The notes: generated from the sequence alone by a model not told the origin. A stretch of 64,000 nucleotides of DNA from Curvivirga sp965219885 (GCF_965219885.1 NZ_CBDCOT010000009.1:930001-994000), one strand, 5' to 3'. Counted from the first letter of the stretch, positions 9,024-18,380 are shown. Numbers and translations: made by a program.

Positions 9024-10826
9024 TTAACTGCCAAGGAGAGGTGAAAGATGGTCTTTGTAGTTTAGATATCTTTCAGCTGAGCTGGAATAAACCTTGTTAC
9101 GTGCCTGATGCAAGCTGGCGGTTTTGATTTGTCTTTTATTCTTATAGAATTCCAAACAAGCAGGATCCCAATCCAATCCAATATGGGAAATAATTGATTT
9201 TGCTTGATTTTCCGTATCCGTAACAAGGTCTTCATAGGTAATTGTTAAGATACGATCTCCTAAACGGCTTTGCCAAAATTCCATGAGTTCATCCAGAATA
9301 TCGAACATGAAGTTGATATCATCTAAATCATTATCAAATAGGAATTGATTGGCAAAACTTTGCTGATAGATAGAAAGGCCACTGGCAGCCCGGTTACGCT
9401 TTGCAAAGATAAATTTTGCTTTTGGCAGAATTGCCGCAAGCAGGCCTATATATAGGAAGTTACCAATCGACTTTTCGACGATTTTCGTCGCAGCCTTATT
9501 TACAAGGAGGTTTTCCGAGTTTTTCATAAATGTCTTAGAAAGCTGAATTTTGTCTTCCTCAGAGCGCGCCATAAAATGTGCAGGCCATTCTATAGATGGC
9601 GGGAATTTGATCAGCTTACCTGCTACTTCTGCTTTTAATTTATCGAGATTCTCTGACTCACCTATACCATCACATTCTGGATGGGCAGCAAGAATTTGTT
9701 CCATCAACGTGGTTCCGCTTCGCGGCAAAGCAGCAATAAAGACCATTCTATCGTCTTGATAGTCGACACTATCCAAAAGTTGATCCCAATTATCAAAATC
9801 TTTCAGATACTGGACATAATTTAGGAAATGATCTCTATCAAACTTCATTCCATAGAGTTCATTTTCAATTTTCTTTTTATCGTTAGCCAGTTTTAAAGCT
9901 TTGAATGCGTTATCAAAGTCTTTTTGGCTCTCCATGATTGCGCTTAATCCAAATAAGCTTCCATGATCCAGATTGGAAATCTTTGTGTCGTCTATAACCA
10001 GAGATTTGGAAAATTCAAAAGCTGCATCAAGTTTGTCACCAAAGACCTCTTCCTGAGCCTTGATTTGAACGGATGCACTTAAAGCGTCTATATTTGTCGG
10101 GTCAATGCGAACCATTTCTTTGAGATGTTCTTTCGCTTTTTCAATATCTCCTTCTTGTGAGTAAATATTGTATAACGAAAAATGAGCACGGAAATGGTCA
10201 GGGTCTTTTTCTAATACCTTTTTATTAAGTGCTGTTGCAGGCTCTAATAAGGTACGACTTTCGTAAAAACTTGCCAATACGGATTGAACTTCCAAATCAT
10301 CAGGATTTTTACTTGCCGCAATCATCAATATTTTTTGGGCTCTATTATAGTTCTCTTTCTTGACATAGATATTGGAAAGAATGCCTGCAATTTCTACGTC
10401 AGATGGATTCATTGTAAAGGCAATATCTAAAAGTTCTGCCGCCTTATCCGTATCACCCATAGCATAGTATAATTGCCCCAAGTTATTGATGTGAGAATAT
10501 TCCTTTGGGGCTCTTGAATAGGCGAGCGTAAGAAGCTCAAGTGCTTTCTCATGCTCACCCATACGGAAGTAAACTGCGCCTAGGCCACCTTGATTAATAT
10601 GGCCATTGCGATCTTTGTTCATGCCCATTGAGAAATTCTTTTGAGCAAGAGAATAGTTCTTTTTCTCATTATATAAAGAACCCAGAAGATAAGTTACATG
10701 AATATCATCTGGGTGCTTTTTTGCTACAGATTTTGCCTGTTTCAAGGAAGCGTCGATTTTTCCTTCATTGCGCAAATTATATGCTTTCATGAGGATCTTT
10801 TGTGCTTGTGGGCTTAAAGCAGACAT
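9024..10826 (-). CDS. TPR-repeat sulfotransferase family protein
   Basis: Two-part protein of 600 aa. Residues 1 to about 340 are tandem tetratricopeptide repeats (for example YLLGSLYNEKKNYSLAQKNF, NNLGQLYYAMGDTDKAAEL), a protein- or peptide-binding scaffold. From about 361 a sulfotransferase domain begins with the 5'-phosphosulfate-binding loop FIAALPRSGTTLMEQ, and the 3'-phosphate-binding segment FIFAKRNRAASGLSIYQQSF lies near 470-490. It should move sulfate from PAPS to an acceptor that the TPR part may select; the acceptor is unknown. No signal peptide, so it is cytoplasmic. It starts 26 bases after the JmjC-cupin gene on the same strand, so the two form an operon. TPR-sulfotransferases are common in marine bacteria but rarely characterised. 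Confidence 0.85.
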   Translation of the reverse strand: MSALSPQAQKILMKAYNLRNEGKIDASLKQAKSVAKKHPDDIHVTYLLGSLYNEKKNYSLAQKNFSMGMNKDRNGHINQGGLGAVYFRMGEHEKALELLTLAYSRAPKEYSHINNLGQLYYAMGDTDKAAELLDIAFTMNPSDVEIAGILSNIYVKKENYNRAQKILMIAASKNPDDLEVQSVLASFYESRTLLEPATALNKKVLEKDPDHFRAHFSLYNIYSQEGDIEKAKEHLKEMVRIDPTNIDALSASVQIKAQEEVFGDKLDAAFEFSKSLVIDDTKISNLDHGSLFGLSAIMESQKDFDNAFKALKLANDKKKIENELYGMKFDRDHFLNYVQYLKDFDNWDQLLDSVDYQDDRMVFIAALPRSGTTLMEQILAAHPECDGIGESENLDKLKAEVAGKLIKFPPSIEWPAHFMARSEEDKIQLSKTFMKNSENLLVNKAATKIVEKSIGNFLYIGLLAAILPKAKFIFAKRNRAASGLSIYQQSFANQFLFDNDLDDINFMFDILDELMEFWQSRLGDRILTITYEDLVTDTENQAKSIISHIGLDWDPACLEFYKNKRQIKTASLHQARNKVYSSSAERYLNYKDHLSPLLGS

Positions 10827-10852
10827 AGGTATTTTTCTCTTAGGCTAGTTTA

Positions 10853-12073
10853 TTATACTTGTTGAATAACGCGCATGTTTTGCAGATTTTGCAATGTTTG
10901 ATCAAGTGCATCAATACCACTTTCAGAGAATTTTTCTGTGAATTCTGTTCTTTCAAATTCTGATTTGGATATAACCCATTTGATTTGATCAACAAGATTT
11001 GGTGGGATTGGAACACCTTGTTTTTGACTGTTAACCAATGCGATTTTTCCCTGCGCCATTGTTATGGAAAAATCAGGAGAGGTTATCTTAAAGCGAATTT
11101 TCTTTGCCTTTAACGGCAATTCATAACTACTGCGTTCATAATGGAAATCTTCAATCCTTTGTATGGTTGCATCGATGAATTTATCACTTTGCAACATTTT
11201 TCCAATATGATCTGCCATTTCGGAAAGATGCTTTTTCATTGCATCACGACCTAAAGAAAGTCGAGGCGCATTTAGCCGGAAAAGTGGATCATGAACCATT
11301 GCGCTGCCTAATGTTTCAATAACATCTAAGCCAATGTAACCTGTTAAGCCGAAGGCAATATGGATACAGCCATCTGAAGAAGACAAAGCGTCGTGATATA
11401 GCCCACGAGGAACATATAGAAAATCACCAGGCTTCATCGTGATCTCAATATATGAATCTCCGCGTTCTTTTTGTTGGCGCTCATCAGGCTTGATATATTC
11501 AGGATGGCGGATAGGAAGATTTTCCATCTTACTGAAAATACGCCAAACCTTTTCACCTTCCATATGCATTGCAAATACGTCATGGGTATCATAATGGCTA
11601 CCAAAAGCCTGTCGTTGTTTGGAAGAGCAGTATAAGTTTGCTTGGGACTTTCCATTAACCGCTTTTTCAAGCGCATTACAAATGCCCATCAGACCAGGGT
11701 TTAATGTATCGATGTCATTGCAGACCAAAGTTGCACCATTGGAAATATGCTGCTTCACCATATTGGGGTCTGGTTGCATAACATTATTTCCGGAATGATC
11801 GATGCCCGGACGACAATATTCATTCGCCGGAATAACTTTGCGATCTACCGCAAGCATTAATGAGCTAGAAGACCAGATCGAATGCATATTCAGGAGATTT
11901 GATAAAATTTCCCAGGTCATTGCTTTTTCATACTTATTTGCAGCACCCGGAATATGTAAATGTTTCTTCCCGAAATAGTCTCTGAAAAATTCCTCTTCCG
12001 TGATAGGGGCAATAATATCTGCAAAACTGCAATCGTAACTTAGAGGCTTTGCGGGTTTGGATTTCTTACTCAT
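10853..12073 (-). CDS. JmjC/cupin-domain oxygenase (ribosomal-oxygenase-like)
   Basis: Predicted Fe(II)/2-oxoglutarate-dependent hydroxylase of the cupin_4/JmjC type (relatives: YcfD/RoxA, MINA, NO66, which hydroxylate ribosomal proteins). 406 aa from the chosen start. GGAAAG about eight bases before 12073 supports MSKKSKPAK; the in-frame ATG at 12100 has no ribosome site. The metal motif HYDTHD lies near residue 160 (GSHYDTHDVFAMHMEGEKVW) and the third ligand is probably the His in GCIHIAFG. FFRDYFGKKHLHIPG is the typical entry motif. A C-terminal dimerisation or winged-helix-like region follows. It is operonic with the TPR-sulfotransferase, unlike a normal stand-alone roxA gene, so the target may not be a ribosomal protein. 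Confidence 0.82.
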   Translation of the reverse strand: MSKKSKPAKPLSYDCSFADIIAPITEEEFFRDYFGKKHLHIPGAANKYEKAMTWEILSNLLNMHSIWSSSSLMLAVDRKVIPANEYCRPGIDHSGNNVMQPDPNMVKQHISNGATLVCNDIDTLNPGLMGICNALEKAVNGKSQANLYCSSKQRQAFGSHYDTHDVFAMHMEGEKVWRIFSKMENLPIRHPEYIKPDERQQKERGDSYIEITMKPGDFLYVPRGLYHDALSSSDGCIHIAFGLTGYIGLDVIETLGSAMVHDPLFRLNAPRLSLGRDAMKKHLSEMADHIGKMLQSDKFIDATIQRIEDFHYERSSYELPLKAKKIRFKITSPDFSITMAQGKIALVNSQKQGVPIPPNLVDQIKWVISKSEFERTEFTEKFSESGIDALDQTLQNLQNMRVIQQV

Positions 12074-12264
12074 GGCTTTCTTTCCGGTAGGTGTGAACAT
12101 TCACAGATGGATTTGATACTATGCCTGTAATGACTTGAAAACAGTTCTTTGACTATGAGTCATGTCAAATAGTATGAATTTTCCTGTTTTTTTGATCTTG
12201 TTCGAAAATCCCTGCAAGGGTATCCATGTAAAAATACGAATATTTCCTTATTGGAGTTAAATGA

Positions 12265-12933
12265 ATGCTGTCGGAAAATTTACAAGTGGTGAAAACAAAT
12301 ATTGTAAAAGCTTTGGAAGAAGCCCCTCGTAAAGACAAAAATGTAACACTTGTTGCCGTTGGCAAAACCTATGATGCCGATGTTATGAGACAAGCTTTAG
12401 CAGCTGGACAACGCGTATTTGGTGAAAACCGTGTGCAAGAGGCAGCTGGAAAATGGCCGGAGCTGACAGAGGAATATTCTGATATTGAATTACATTTAAT
12501 CGGACCTCTCCAAACGAATAAGGTAAAACAGGCACTTGAGTTATTCGATGTCTTTCAAACGATCGATCGTCTGAAATTAGCAAAGTCCTTGGCGAAGGAA
12601 CTTGAGAAAGCACCCAAAGATATCAAATGTTTTATTCAAGTTAATACAGGTAATGAGCCACAAAAGGCCGGTATACTTCCTGACGAAGCGGATGATTTTA
12701 TTAAAACTTGCAGAGAAGATTTAAATCTGCCGATTGTTGGATTGATGTGCATCCCACCTGTGGATGAGGAAGCAGGACTGCATTTTGCGTATTTGAAAAA
12801 GATTGCTGATCGCAATGGATTAAAAGAATTAAGTATGGGTATGAGCGGCGATTATGAAGCCGCAGTTGGGTTTGGTGCCACATATGTGCGTGTTGGATCC
12901 GCTATTTTTGGTAAACGAGATTATACTGCCTAA
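12265..12933 (+). CDS. yggS: YggS/PROSC family PLP-binding protein
   Basis: Pyridoxal-5'-phosphate homeostasis protein with an alanine-racemase-like TIM barrel. 222 aa, full length. The PLP lysine lies in LVAVGKTYDADV near residue 37, and FGENRVQEAAGKW, HLIGPLQTNKV and the C-terminal LSMGMSGDYEAAVGFGATYVRVGSAIFG are family signatures. The start at 12265 is eight bases after GGAG. It is divergent from the JmjC-cupin gene and ends at a strong bidirectional terminator. Confidence 0.93.
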   Translation: MLSENLQVVKTNIVKALEEAPRKDKNVTLVAVGKTYDADVMRQALAAGQRVFGENRVQEAAGKWPELTEEYSDIELHLIGPLQTNKVKQALELFDVFQTIDRLKLAKSLAKELEKAPKDIKCFIQVNTGNEPQKAGILPDEADDFIKTCREDLNLPIVGLMCIPPVDEEAGLHFAYLKKIADRNGLKELSMGMSGDYEAAVGFGATYVRVGSAIFGKRDYTA

Positions 12934-12950
12934 CTTAAATCTTTAAAAGA

Positions 12951-12986
12951 AAACGCCGCTTAGGGAGGTAATCTAAGCGGCGTTTT
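12951..12986. terminator. Bidirectional terminator between yggS and the second porin
   Basis: Arms AAACGCCGCTTAG (12951-12963) and CTAAGCGGCGTTT (12973-12985) form a 13-bp perfect stem with a 9-base loop. T-rich stretches follow on both strands. The convergent genes end on either side. Confidence 0.9.
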
Positions 12987-13005
12987 ATATTTAGGATAGC
13001 AAATC

Positions 13006-14082
13006 TTAGAACGCTAGATTTGTACCAATAACGACTGCCTGTCCTTCTTCAGTAGTTCCGGCAGAACCATCATTTGATTCAGTCAACTGAACACCGACAT
13101 ATGCGGCTAAGCCTTCGGCAATTGTGTATTCAACATCCAAATGAAGGTTGTCATATTCATCCGTTGTACCTGTTGCATCGTCAGCTTCTGTTGCAAGGTA
13201 ACCAAGAGATACAGCGGTTGCACCGAAGCTATAACCAACGGCCATATTGTAACCTTCACCTGCAGAAGCAGAAGAACCTGCTGCAACTAAAGAGTCACCA
13301 TCATCGAAGTAACCAGCACCAATTGTGAAGCCAGCCACAGTTACTGTTGCACCAATTTCATATGATTCAACATCTTCATATGATTGTGAGCCGATATTTG
13401 CTGCTTCAGCTGTGTAATATCCTGCACCCACATCTAAACCAACATTGCCGAATTCACCGGAATAAGCAGCAATGAATTCATAGTGATTATCATAGTCTGT
13501 ACCAGAAGATGGTGTAACAGAGCTATCTGGTGTGAAGGAGAAACCAGCAGAGAAACCGGAAAATGCTGGAGTGAAATAAGAGATTTTAGCTTCGTCACCT
13601 GTGTTGAATTGGGATTCAACAGCTAATGCAGCACCGCCAACTTGGTGATTTTCACCACCAACGAACCCACCGTCATAAGCGTAAGAACCAACCAATGGAT
13701 CTGTACCACCAGGAATAGCATCGCTTACACCATCATCATTACCTAGGACAACTTTACCAAAAGAGCCGGCCAAATCGATCCAGATTTCGTCCAAGTTAGA
13801 ATCTGTAGCAGAACCTGATGAGTTGGTTGGACGATAGTCGATACGGCCGCCATATGCCAAACCATTGTCCGCTTCTGCATCAATATCCCAGATTAACTGT
13901 GTATTACTTGCTGAATATCCAAGATTGTCAGTACCACCATTTCCAGCAGTGTCAGAAGATTCAGATGTATATTGAATATCAATAGCACCGGATAAGGAAA
14001 CTTTTGGAGATTCTGCTGCTTGTGCAGAAAGAGCGAACACTGAAGCAGAAACAGCTGTTGTAGCCATTAAAATTTTGCGCAT
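13006..14082 (-). CDS. Outer-membrane porin (second copy)
   Basis: Second general porin, 358 aa, paralogous to the one at 7703-8830. The shared pattern includes the signal peptide opening MRKIL, VSLSG(A/G)IDIQY, LIWDIDAEADNGLAYGGRID, WIDL.GSFGKVVLG.DDG and ISY.TP.F.GFSAGFSF. The start at 14082 gives a clean signal peptide ending ALSAQAAES and has AAGG about nine bases upstream; seven residues from an upstream ATG (14103) are excluded. It ends in VIGTNLAF with the terminal Phe. The two copies differ mainly in loop regions, which suggests different pore selectivity or surface variation rather than a very recent duplication. Confidence 0.9.
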   Translation of the reverse strand: MRKILMATTAVSASVFALSAQAAESPKVSLSGAIDIQYTSESSDTAGNGGTDNLGYSASNTQLIWDIDAEADNGLAYGGRIDYRPTNSSGSATDSNLDEIWIDLAGSFGKVVLGNDDGVSDAIPGGTDPLVGSYAYDGGFVGGENHQVGGAALAVESQFNTGDEAKISYFTPAFSGFSAGFSFTPDSSVTPSSGTDYDNHYEFIAAYSGEFGNVGLDVGAGYYTAEAANIGSQSYEDVESYEIGATVTVAGFTIGAGYFDDGDSLVAAGSSASAGEGYNMAVGYSFGATAVSLGYLATEADDATGTTDEYDNLHLDVEYTIAEGLAAYVGVQLTESNDGSAGTTEEGQAVVIGTNLAF

Positions 14083-14337
14083 GTTTAAACACCTTATATG
14101 CAATTAATTATGAATTTCATATGTGCCGTAGTTCCATCACACGTCAAAAAACAAGAGTTATTTCGAAGATGGTAGCTATGAAATTATAAGTAAATTTATG
14201 TCTGAAAATTTTTCAAACAAAAGGCATATAGTTAGGTTTTTTAAGGCTTTCAATAGAAGAAATAAGAAAAAAATATTACAAAACGATAGTCTATAAATTA
14301 TCTGTATCAACTCGATATATAGACGCGGTTCGGATAA

Positions 14338-14838
14338 TCAAAATTTGATCTCAATAGCATCGCCGGGCTGCGCTATTGATAAGATATGCTCAAGATGATC
14401 CCGTCGTAAAGCAATACAGCCTGCTGTACCTTCATAGTTATCACGTGCAATATGCATGAAAATGGCACTTCCTCCATATGGAACAGCCGGATCGAGATTG
14501 TGATCTAATACTACCACAATGTCATATATATTATCTTTACGAAAAAGTTCTTCATGCGAGGCTTCAAACGGCAATTTTACCTGCTGATTGTATAAATGGT
14601 GTTCAGGTGAGTCGCACCATCCATCATCAGTTTGAATTTCCTGAATTGGAAAATTGCAGATTGGTTTGGAACCTTTGTCTGCACGGTATAAAACGCGTAT
14701 GATTTTCCAAACGCCAATAGGGCTCGCATTATCCCCTTCTCTTTTATCTTTGATAAGTCCGTTTTTGCCTAAGGCACATGGAAATATCTGATCATAACCA
14801 GGAATAGAAAACCCGTCGGGGGAAGCTGTAAAAATCAT
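14338..14838 (-). CDS. L,D-transpeptidase (YkuD) family protein
   Basis: Cysteine transpeptidase-type catalytic domain, 166 aa. The signature H-x-x-R...TAGCIALRRDHLEHIL holds the catalytic Cys near residue 142, and GDNASPIGVWKI is the usual N-terminal strand. Family members cross-link peptidoglycan or attach proteins to it. No signal peptide or membrane segment is visible, so either export is unusual or the protein acts elsewhere, as in other short COG3786-like members. It is on the same strand as, and 27 bases after, the unknown gene at 14866-16017, so they are probably co-transcribed. Confidence 0.78.
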   Translation of the reverse strand: MIFTASPDGFSIPGYDQIFPCALGKNGLIKDKREGDNASPIGVWKIIRVLYRADKGSKPICNFPIQEIQTDDGWCDSPEHHLYNQQVKLPFEASHEELFRKDNIYDIVVVLDHNLDPAVPYGGSAIFMHIARDNYEGTAGCIALRRDHLEHILSIAQPGDAIEIKF

Positions 14839-14865
14839 AAGGCCTCACGGTAACTAGAGAAATAC

Positions 14866-16017
14866 TTAGTTACCATTTAACAACGCATCATATTTTTGCA
14901 AGGCCTGCATCATTGCATTTGAAATATCAACCACCTGTTCTGAAGACGCAGGTTGTCCCATAGTTTGGGCATTTTGATAGGCTGCCAATTTTGCTGCTTG
15001 ATCTTGTGTTATTTGTGTTGCGTTAGCTGCCGCTTGTTGCTTTATCGGCTTCTTTTCTACAACTGGGGAAGGATTACTTTCTTCTTGAACTTGCAAAACA
15101 GCATGTTGATTATTCAATTGATTTATACGATCCAGTTGACGACTAATATCCTTAGAGAGAGGCTTAAAACTAACTTCACGATTTAAAGGCATTGCCTGTT
15201 GAGCATTTGAATTTAAAGACGCGGCTTCTGCAACGGATTTAGGATCATTTAAAATTGCACCGGGCATATGGGTCATGGCAAGACCCCCAGAGGCCGTTGG
15301 AATTGAGGCCAGTTTATCAGCCAATTCACCTTCAGCAGATTTTACCGAAGGGTTTTCTGCAAGAGACTTTTGTGTTTGGCTTATAGTAGGCTCATTTGCA
15401 GAAATAGAAGCGATCTGTGTTGGAACTGTTTCTTTAATAAGTGAGGTATCCACCTTCTCTGCTTCTACATCTGATTGGGCTACATTCTGATTGGCAGAAC
15501 GTGTGTCATCAGAAAACAAAGCAAAGAAATGTTCGCCAACATCTTTTCCGGACTCTTCATCAATAATAGAGTTGACTACGCTTGCTGCGAAACCAACAAT
15601 ACCACCATAAAGCGTACCACCTGCGATACGGGAAGGCGTGCTAATATCATCCCCTGTTATTTCACGATAAACCGCACCAACGCCCGGGATATGCTGTAGA
15701 GGATTAATGATATCAAGTATATCCAAAGGACCAAGAGGGTCCTCAGACTTAACGTTTTTGGAGAGAGCAAGATTATCTCTATCTTCTGGACGGCCTGTGC
15801 CAGATGATGCATATGGATTCACAGAAGCTGGTGTTTTCAGGTCGTCTTTTTTGACTCCCAATGAAGCCACTTGAGAACTCTGTCTTGGTTTAGATGAAAT
15901 ATCTGACAGCGAAAAAACTTCTGCGCCAGATTGGGACGAAGAACCACTTTCACTAGTTGGGGTCGTCATGGACCATGGGGCAAAGCCCGTATCCATTATG
16001 GACGTAATTGTACTCAT
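14866..16017 (-). CDS. Hypothetical protein with glycine-zipper-like segment and Q/S-rich tails
   Basis: I do not recognise a named family. 383 aa from the start at 16017, which has GAGGAG seven bases upstream; an ATG at 16050 has none. Residues 1-90 are Ser/Thr/Gly-rich and look disordered. A core at about 95-155 (DPLGPLDILDIINPLQHIPG, then GAVYREITGDD) leads into a Gly-rich hydrophobic stretch (IAGGTLYGGIVGFAASVVNS, about 130-150) that could be a membrane or zipper helix. The rest is Gln/Asn/Ala-rich and low in complexity, ending with a short helical piece (VDISNAMMQALQKYDALLNG). It has no signal peptide. It is upstream of the L,D-transpeptidase gene and divergent from the response regulator. 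Confidence 0.7.
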   Translation of the reverse strand: MSTITSIMDTGFAPWSMTTPTSESGSSSQSGAEVFSLSDISSKPRQSSQVASLGVKKDDLKTPASVNPYASSGTGRPEDRDNLALSKNVKSEDPLGPLDILDIINPLQHIPGVGAVYREITGDDISTPSRIAGGTLYGGIVGFAASVVNSIIDEESGKDVGEHFFALFSDDTRSANQNVAQSDVEAEKVDTSLIKETVPTQIASISANEPTISQTQKSLAENPSVKSAEGELADKLASIPTASGGLAMTHMPGAILNDPKSVAEAASLNSNAQQAMPLNREVSFKPLSKDISRQLDRINQLNNQHAVLQVQEESNPSPVVEKKPIKQQAAANATQITQDQAAKLAAYQNAQTMGQPASSEQVVDISNAMMQALQKYDALLNGN

Positions 16018-16210
16018 ATTCTCTCTCCTCGCTCTGATAGAAGCAAGCACTGTGCCAATTTAAGAGGGAAAATATTACAATTCTTGATAAAAAAGGATGA
16101 AGTGACTGAAACCTTGCTATATTTTAAAAAAACAATACATAAGAGACTAAGACGTTAATTTGAATCTTGAGCCTCGTACTTGGGATAATACATTGGATAG
16201 GGTTGAACAT

Positions 16211-16900
16211 ATGAATGTAGGGAAGAAAATTCTGCTTGTTGATGATGATGATGCATTACGCAGTTCCTTGGCAGAACAATTACGCTTACACGAAGAATTT
16301 CAAACTGTAGAAGCCAATAATGCGACAGAAGGTATCGAATTGGCACAGGCTGATCATTATGATGCCATCCTATTAGATGTAGAGATGCCTGATATGGATG
16401 GTCGTGATGCATGTCGTCTAATGCGCAGGAATGGTGTGACCTCACCGATTATCATGCTCACCGGGCATACATCTGACTCGGATGAAATTTTGGGATTGGA
16501 TTCTGGGGCAAATGATTATCTTGCGAAACCATTTCGTGTGAATGTTTTACTGGCCAGACTTCGTTCGCAATTGCGTCAGCATGAGCAATCTGAAGATGCT
16601 GTTTTTAATATTGGTCCCTATATCTTCAAGCCGTCATCAAAACAATTAATTGATGAGGTAAAGGATCAGAAAATTAGATTGACGGAAAAAGAAACAGCAA
16701 TCCTCAAATATCTCTATCGCTGTGGCGATAAAGTGATTGATCGCGATACCTTGTTAGGCGAAGTATGGGGATATAATGCAGGTGTCACAACACATACGCT
16801 TGAGACACATGTGTATCGCCTAAGACAAAAAATTGAACCGGATCCGTCTAAGGCCTCAATTCTGGTGACGGAACCGGGTGGATATAAGCTGGTTCCATAA
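16211..16900 (+). CDS. OmpR-family response regulator
   Basis: Two-component DNA-binding regulator, 229 aa. The receiver domain has acidic pocket DDDD (ILLVDDDDALRSS), phospho-acceptor Asp in DAILLDVEMPDMDG (about residue 56), switch Thr in IIMLTGH and Lys in YLAKPF. A winged-helix Trans_Reg_C domain follows (LTEKETAILKYLYRCG, HTLETHVYRLRQKIE, LVTEPGGYKLVP). The ATG at 16211 is chosen because receivers begin just before the acidic pocket; an in-frame TTG at 16160 would add 17 residues with no ribosome site. No sensor kinase is adjacent, so it is an orphan here. It is monocistronic and closed by a terminator. Confidence 0.9.
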   Translation: MNVGKKILLVDDDDALRSSLAEQLRLHEEFQTVEANNATEGIELAQADHYDAILLDVEMPDMDGRDACRLMRRNGVTSPIIMLTGHTSDSDEILGLDSGANDYLAKPFRVNVLLARLRSQLRQHEQSEDAVFNIGPYIFKPSSKQLIDEVKDQKIRLTEKETAILKYLYRCGDKVIDRDTLLGEVWGYNAGVTTHTLETHVYRLRQKIEPDPSKASILVTEPGGYKLVP

Positions 16901-16915
16901 AACATAATATTAATG

Positions 16916-16941
16916 AAAGGCCTTACGTTGTTAAGGCCTTT
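16916..16941. terminator. Bidirectional terminator after the response regulator
   Basis: Perfect 10-bp stem AAAGGCCTTA (16916-16925) / TAAGGCCTTT (16932-16941) with a 6-base loop, followed by T-rich DNA on the plus strand. It overlaps the stop codon of the convergent MFS gene. Confidence 0.75.
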
Positions 16942-18167
16942 ACTTTTTGCATCAAAATCAAACTTACAAATGCAGAAATCAGACAGGCAGCAATAATCGT
17001 AATCCCAAGTGAGTCCCATTTGGTTTCGGTAAATTGTAAGGCTATAGCAATGATTAGGGGACCGGAAAACACCCCCACATTTCTGCCAGACATCACCCAT
17101 CCAAATGCTTTTGTGCCCGATTGTTGTCCCAATACCAGACTTGGCATTCGATAGAGGCAGCTTGGTGTGACTCCCGCTAAAGATCCATAAACTACCAGTA
17201 AGATAAACTGAATGATCAACTCTTCACTGGTGAAGGTATAGAGGATTAAATAGGCTGATAATCCCTGCCCCAAAATAGCGGCAGTTAACAGGCATGTCGC
17301 ACCAAAGATACGCATTAGAGGTGCTGCCAGAACATTAAACAAACCAAGAAATGCCATGGGGGCAATAAATATTAGGGCCGCCTGCTCCTGTTGATATCCC
17401 AAATCTTCAGCCAAATAACTAGGTAACCAACTCATAAAGGCAATATTTTGACAGGACCAAAAAGCAAATGTTAGTGCCGTGAGAATGACGCAGATGCGAT
17501 GGGTCTGACTATCCCATAAGGATGTCATATGACCATTTTCATCTGGCGCTGGTTTATGTTGGCGGGTCAGAGATACATGATTTTTTTGATAAAACATGGT
17601 GCTCAGAATAAGGAGCAGGCTCATTCCAATTGAGACAATCCAATTCAATTGCCATTGATGATCTAAAATACCAAGATATTTATCTGGCCAAAGGGCAAGC
17701 AAGCTTGCCAGTATCACCCCAAGTGGTATCCATAATGCACCGATAGAAGCAGCCAATCCTTGTTGTTCTGGACGCATAAACCGGAAAATAACTGCTGGAC
17801 CAGCAATAGATAGACCACAAGCCCCGATACCTTCCATCGCCCGGGCAATAAACATTGCAATATCACTTTGCGGTAACAATAAGCCTAATATCGCACCCAA
17901 AAGAGATAAGATCAGAATGTTGCGGATAAAAGACGCAACGTCCTTATCATGCATATGGTTGCCCATCCATCGCGCCAAGATCAATCCCGCGACAGCGTAA
18001 ATGGACATGAAACTCCCGGATAATAAGGGACTATAGGAAAATTTTATTGCCATTTCAGATAAAACGGGAGCCATCTTAAATTGGTGATAGGCCGCCAAGG
18101 TAGATAACCCTAATCCATAAAGAACACCTGTCCAATTTGGCAAAGAAGATGGTTCAGTATTTGCCAT
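16923..18167 (-). CDS. MFS transporter
   Basis: Major facilitator superfamily transporter, 414 aa, about 12 membrane helices (for example GLGLSTLAAYHQF, GSFMSIYAVAGLILARWMG, LWIPLGVILASLLALWP). It resembles the CynX/NNP-like nitrate or organic-anion porter style, but the substrate cannot be read. The start at 18167 (MANTEPS) is chosen because AGGA lies seven bases upstream; a longer reading from 18284 adds about 39 residues that look non-coding. The cytoplasmic loop 2-3 motif is MGNHMHDKD rather than the usual G-x-x-x-D-R-x-G-R-R. It is divergent from the metallo-beta-lactamase gene. Confidence 0.85.
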   Translation of the reverse strand: MANTEPSSLPNWTGVLYGLGLSTLAAYHQFKMAPVLSEMAIKFSYSPLLSGSFMSIYAVAGLILARWMGNHMHDKDVASFIRNILILSLLGAILGLLLPQSDIAMFIARAMEGIGACGLSIAGPAVIFRFMRPEQQGLAASIGALWIPLGVILASLLALWPDKYLGILDHQWQLNWIVSIGMSLLLILSTMFYQKNHVSLTRQHKPAPDENGHMTSLWDSQTHRICVILTALTFAFWSCQNIAFMSWLPSYLAEDLGYQQEQAALIFIAPMAFLGLFNVLAAPLMRIFGATCLLTAAILGQGLSAYLILYTFTSEELIIQFILLVVYGSLAGVTPSCLYRMPSLVLGQQSGTKAFGWVMSGRNVGVFSGPLIIAIALQFTETKWDSLGITIIAACLISAFVSLILMQKVKALTT

Positions 18168-18380
18168 GGTCATTCCTAAATATGATGGATAAACAATTAG
18201 TGATGGAAAAATTCTGAATTTTTGTAAAAAATCAGTGGCATATATTACAAAACATCGTTTTAATAGATGCGATTTTAAATTCAACTATTTTTATAGTGTT
18301 TTAGATTTTTGTAAGACAGCGGGATTTTCTGTTATTTTATAATAATTAAAAGCAGAAATAATACGAAAGAAAGACGTGAC

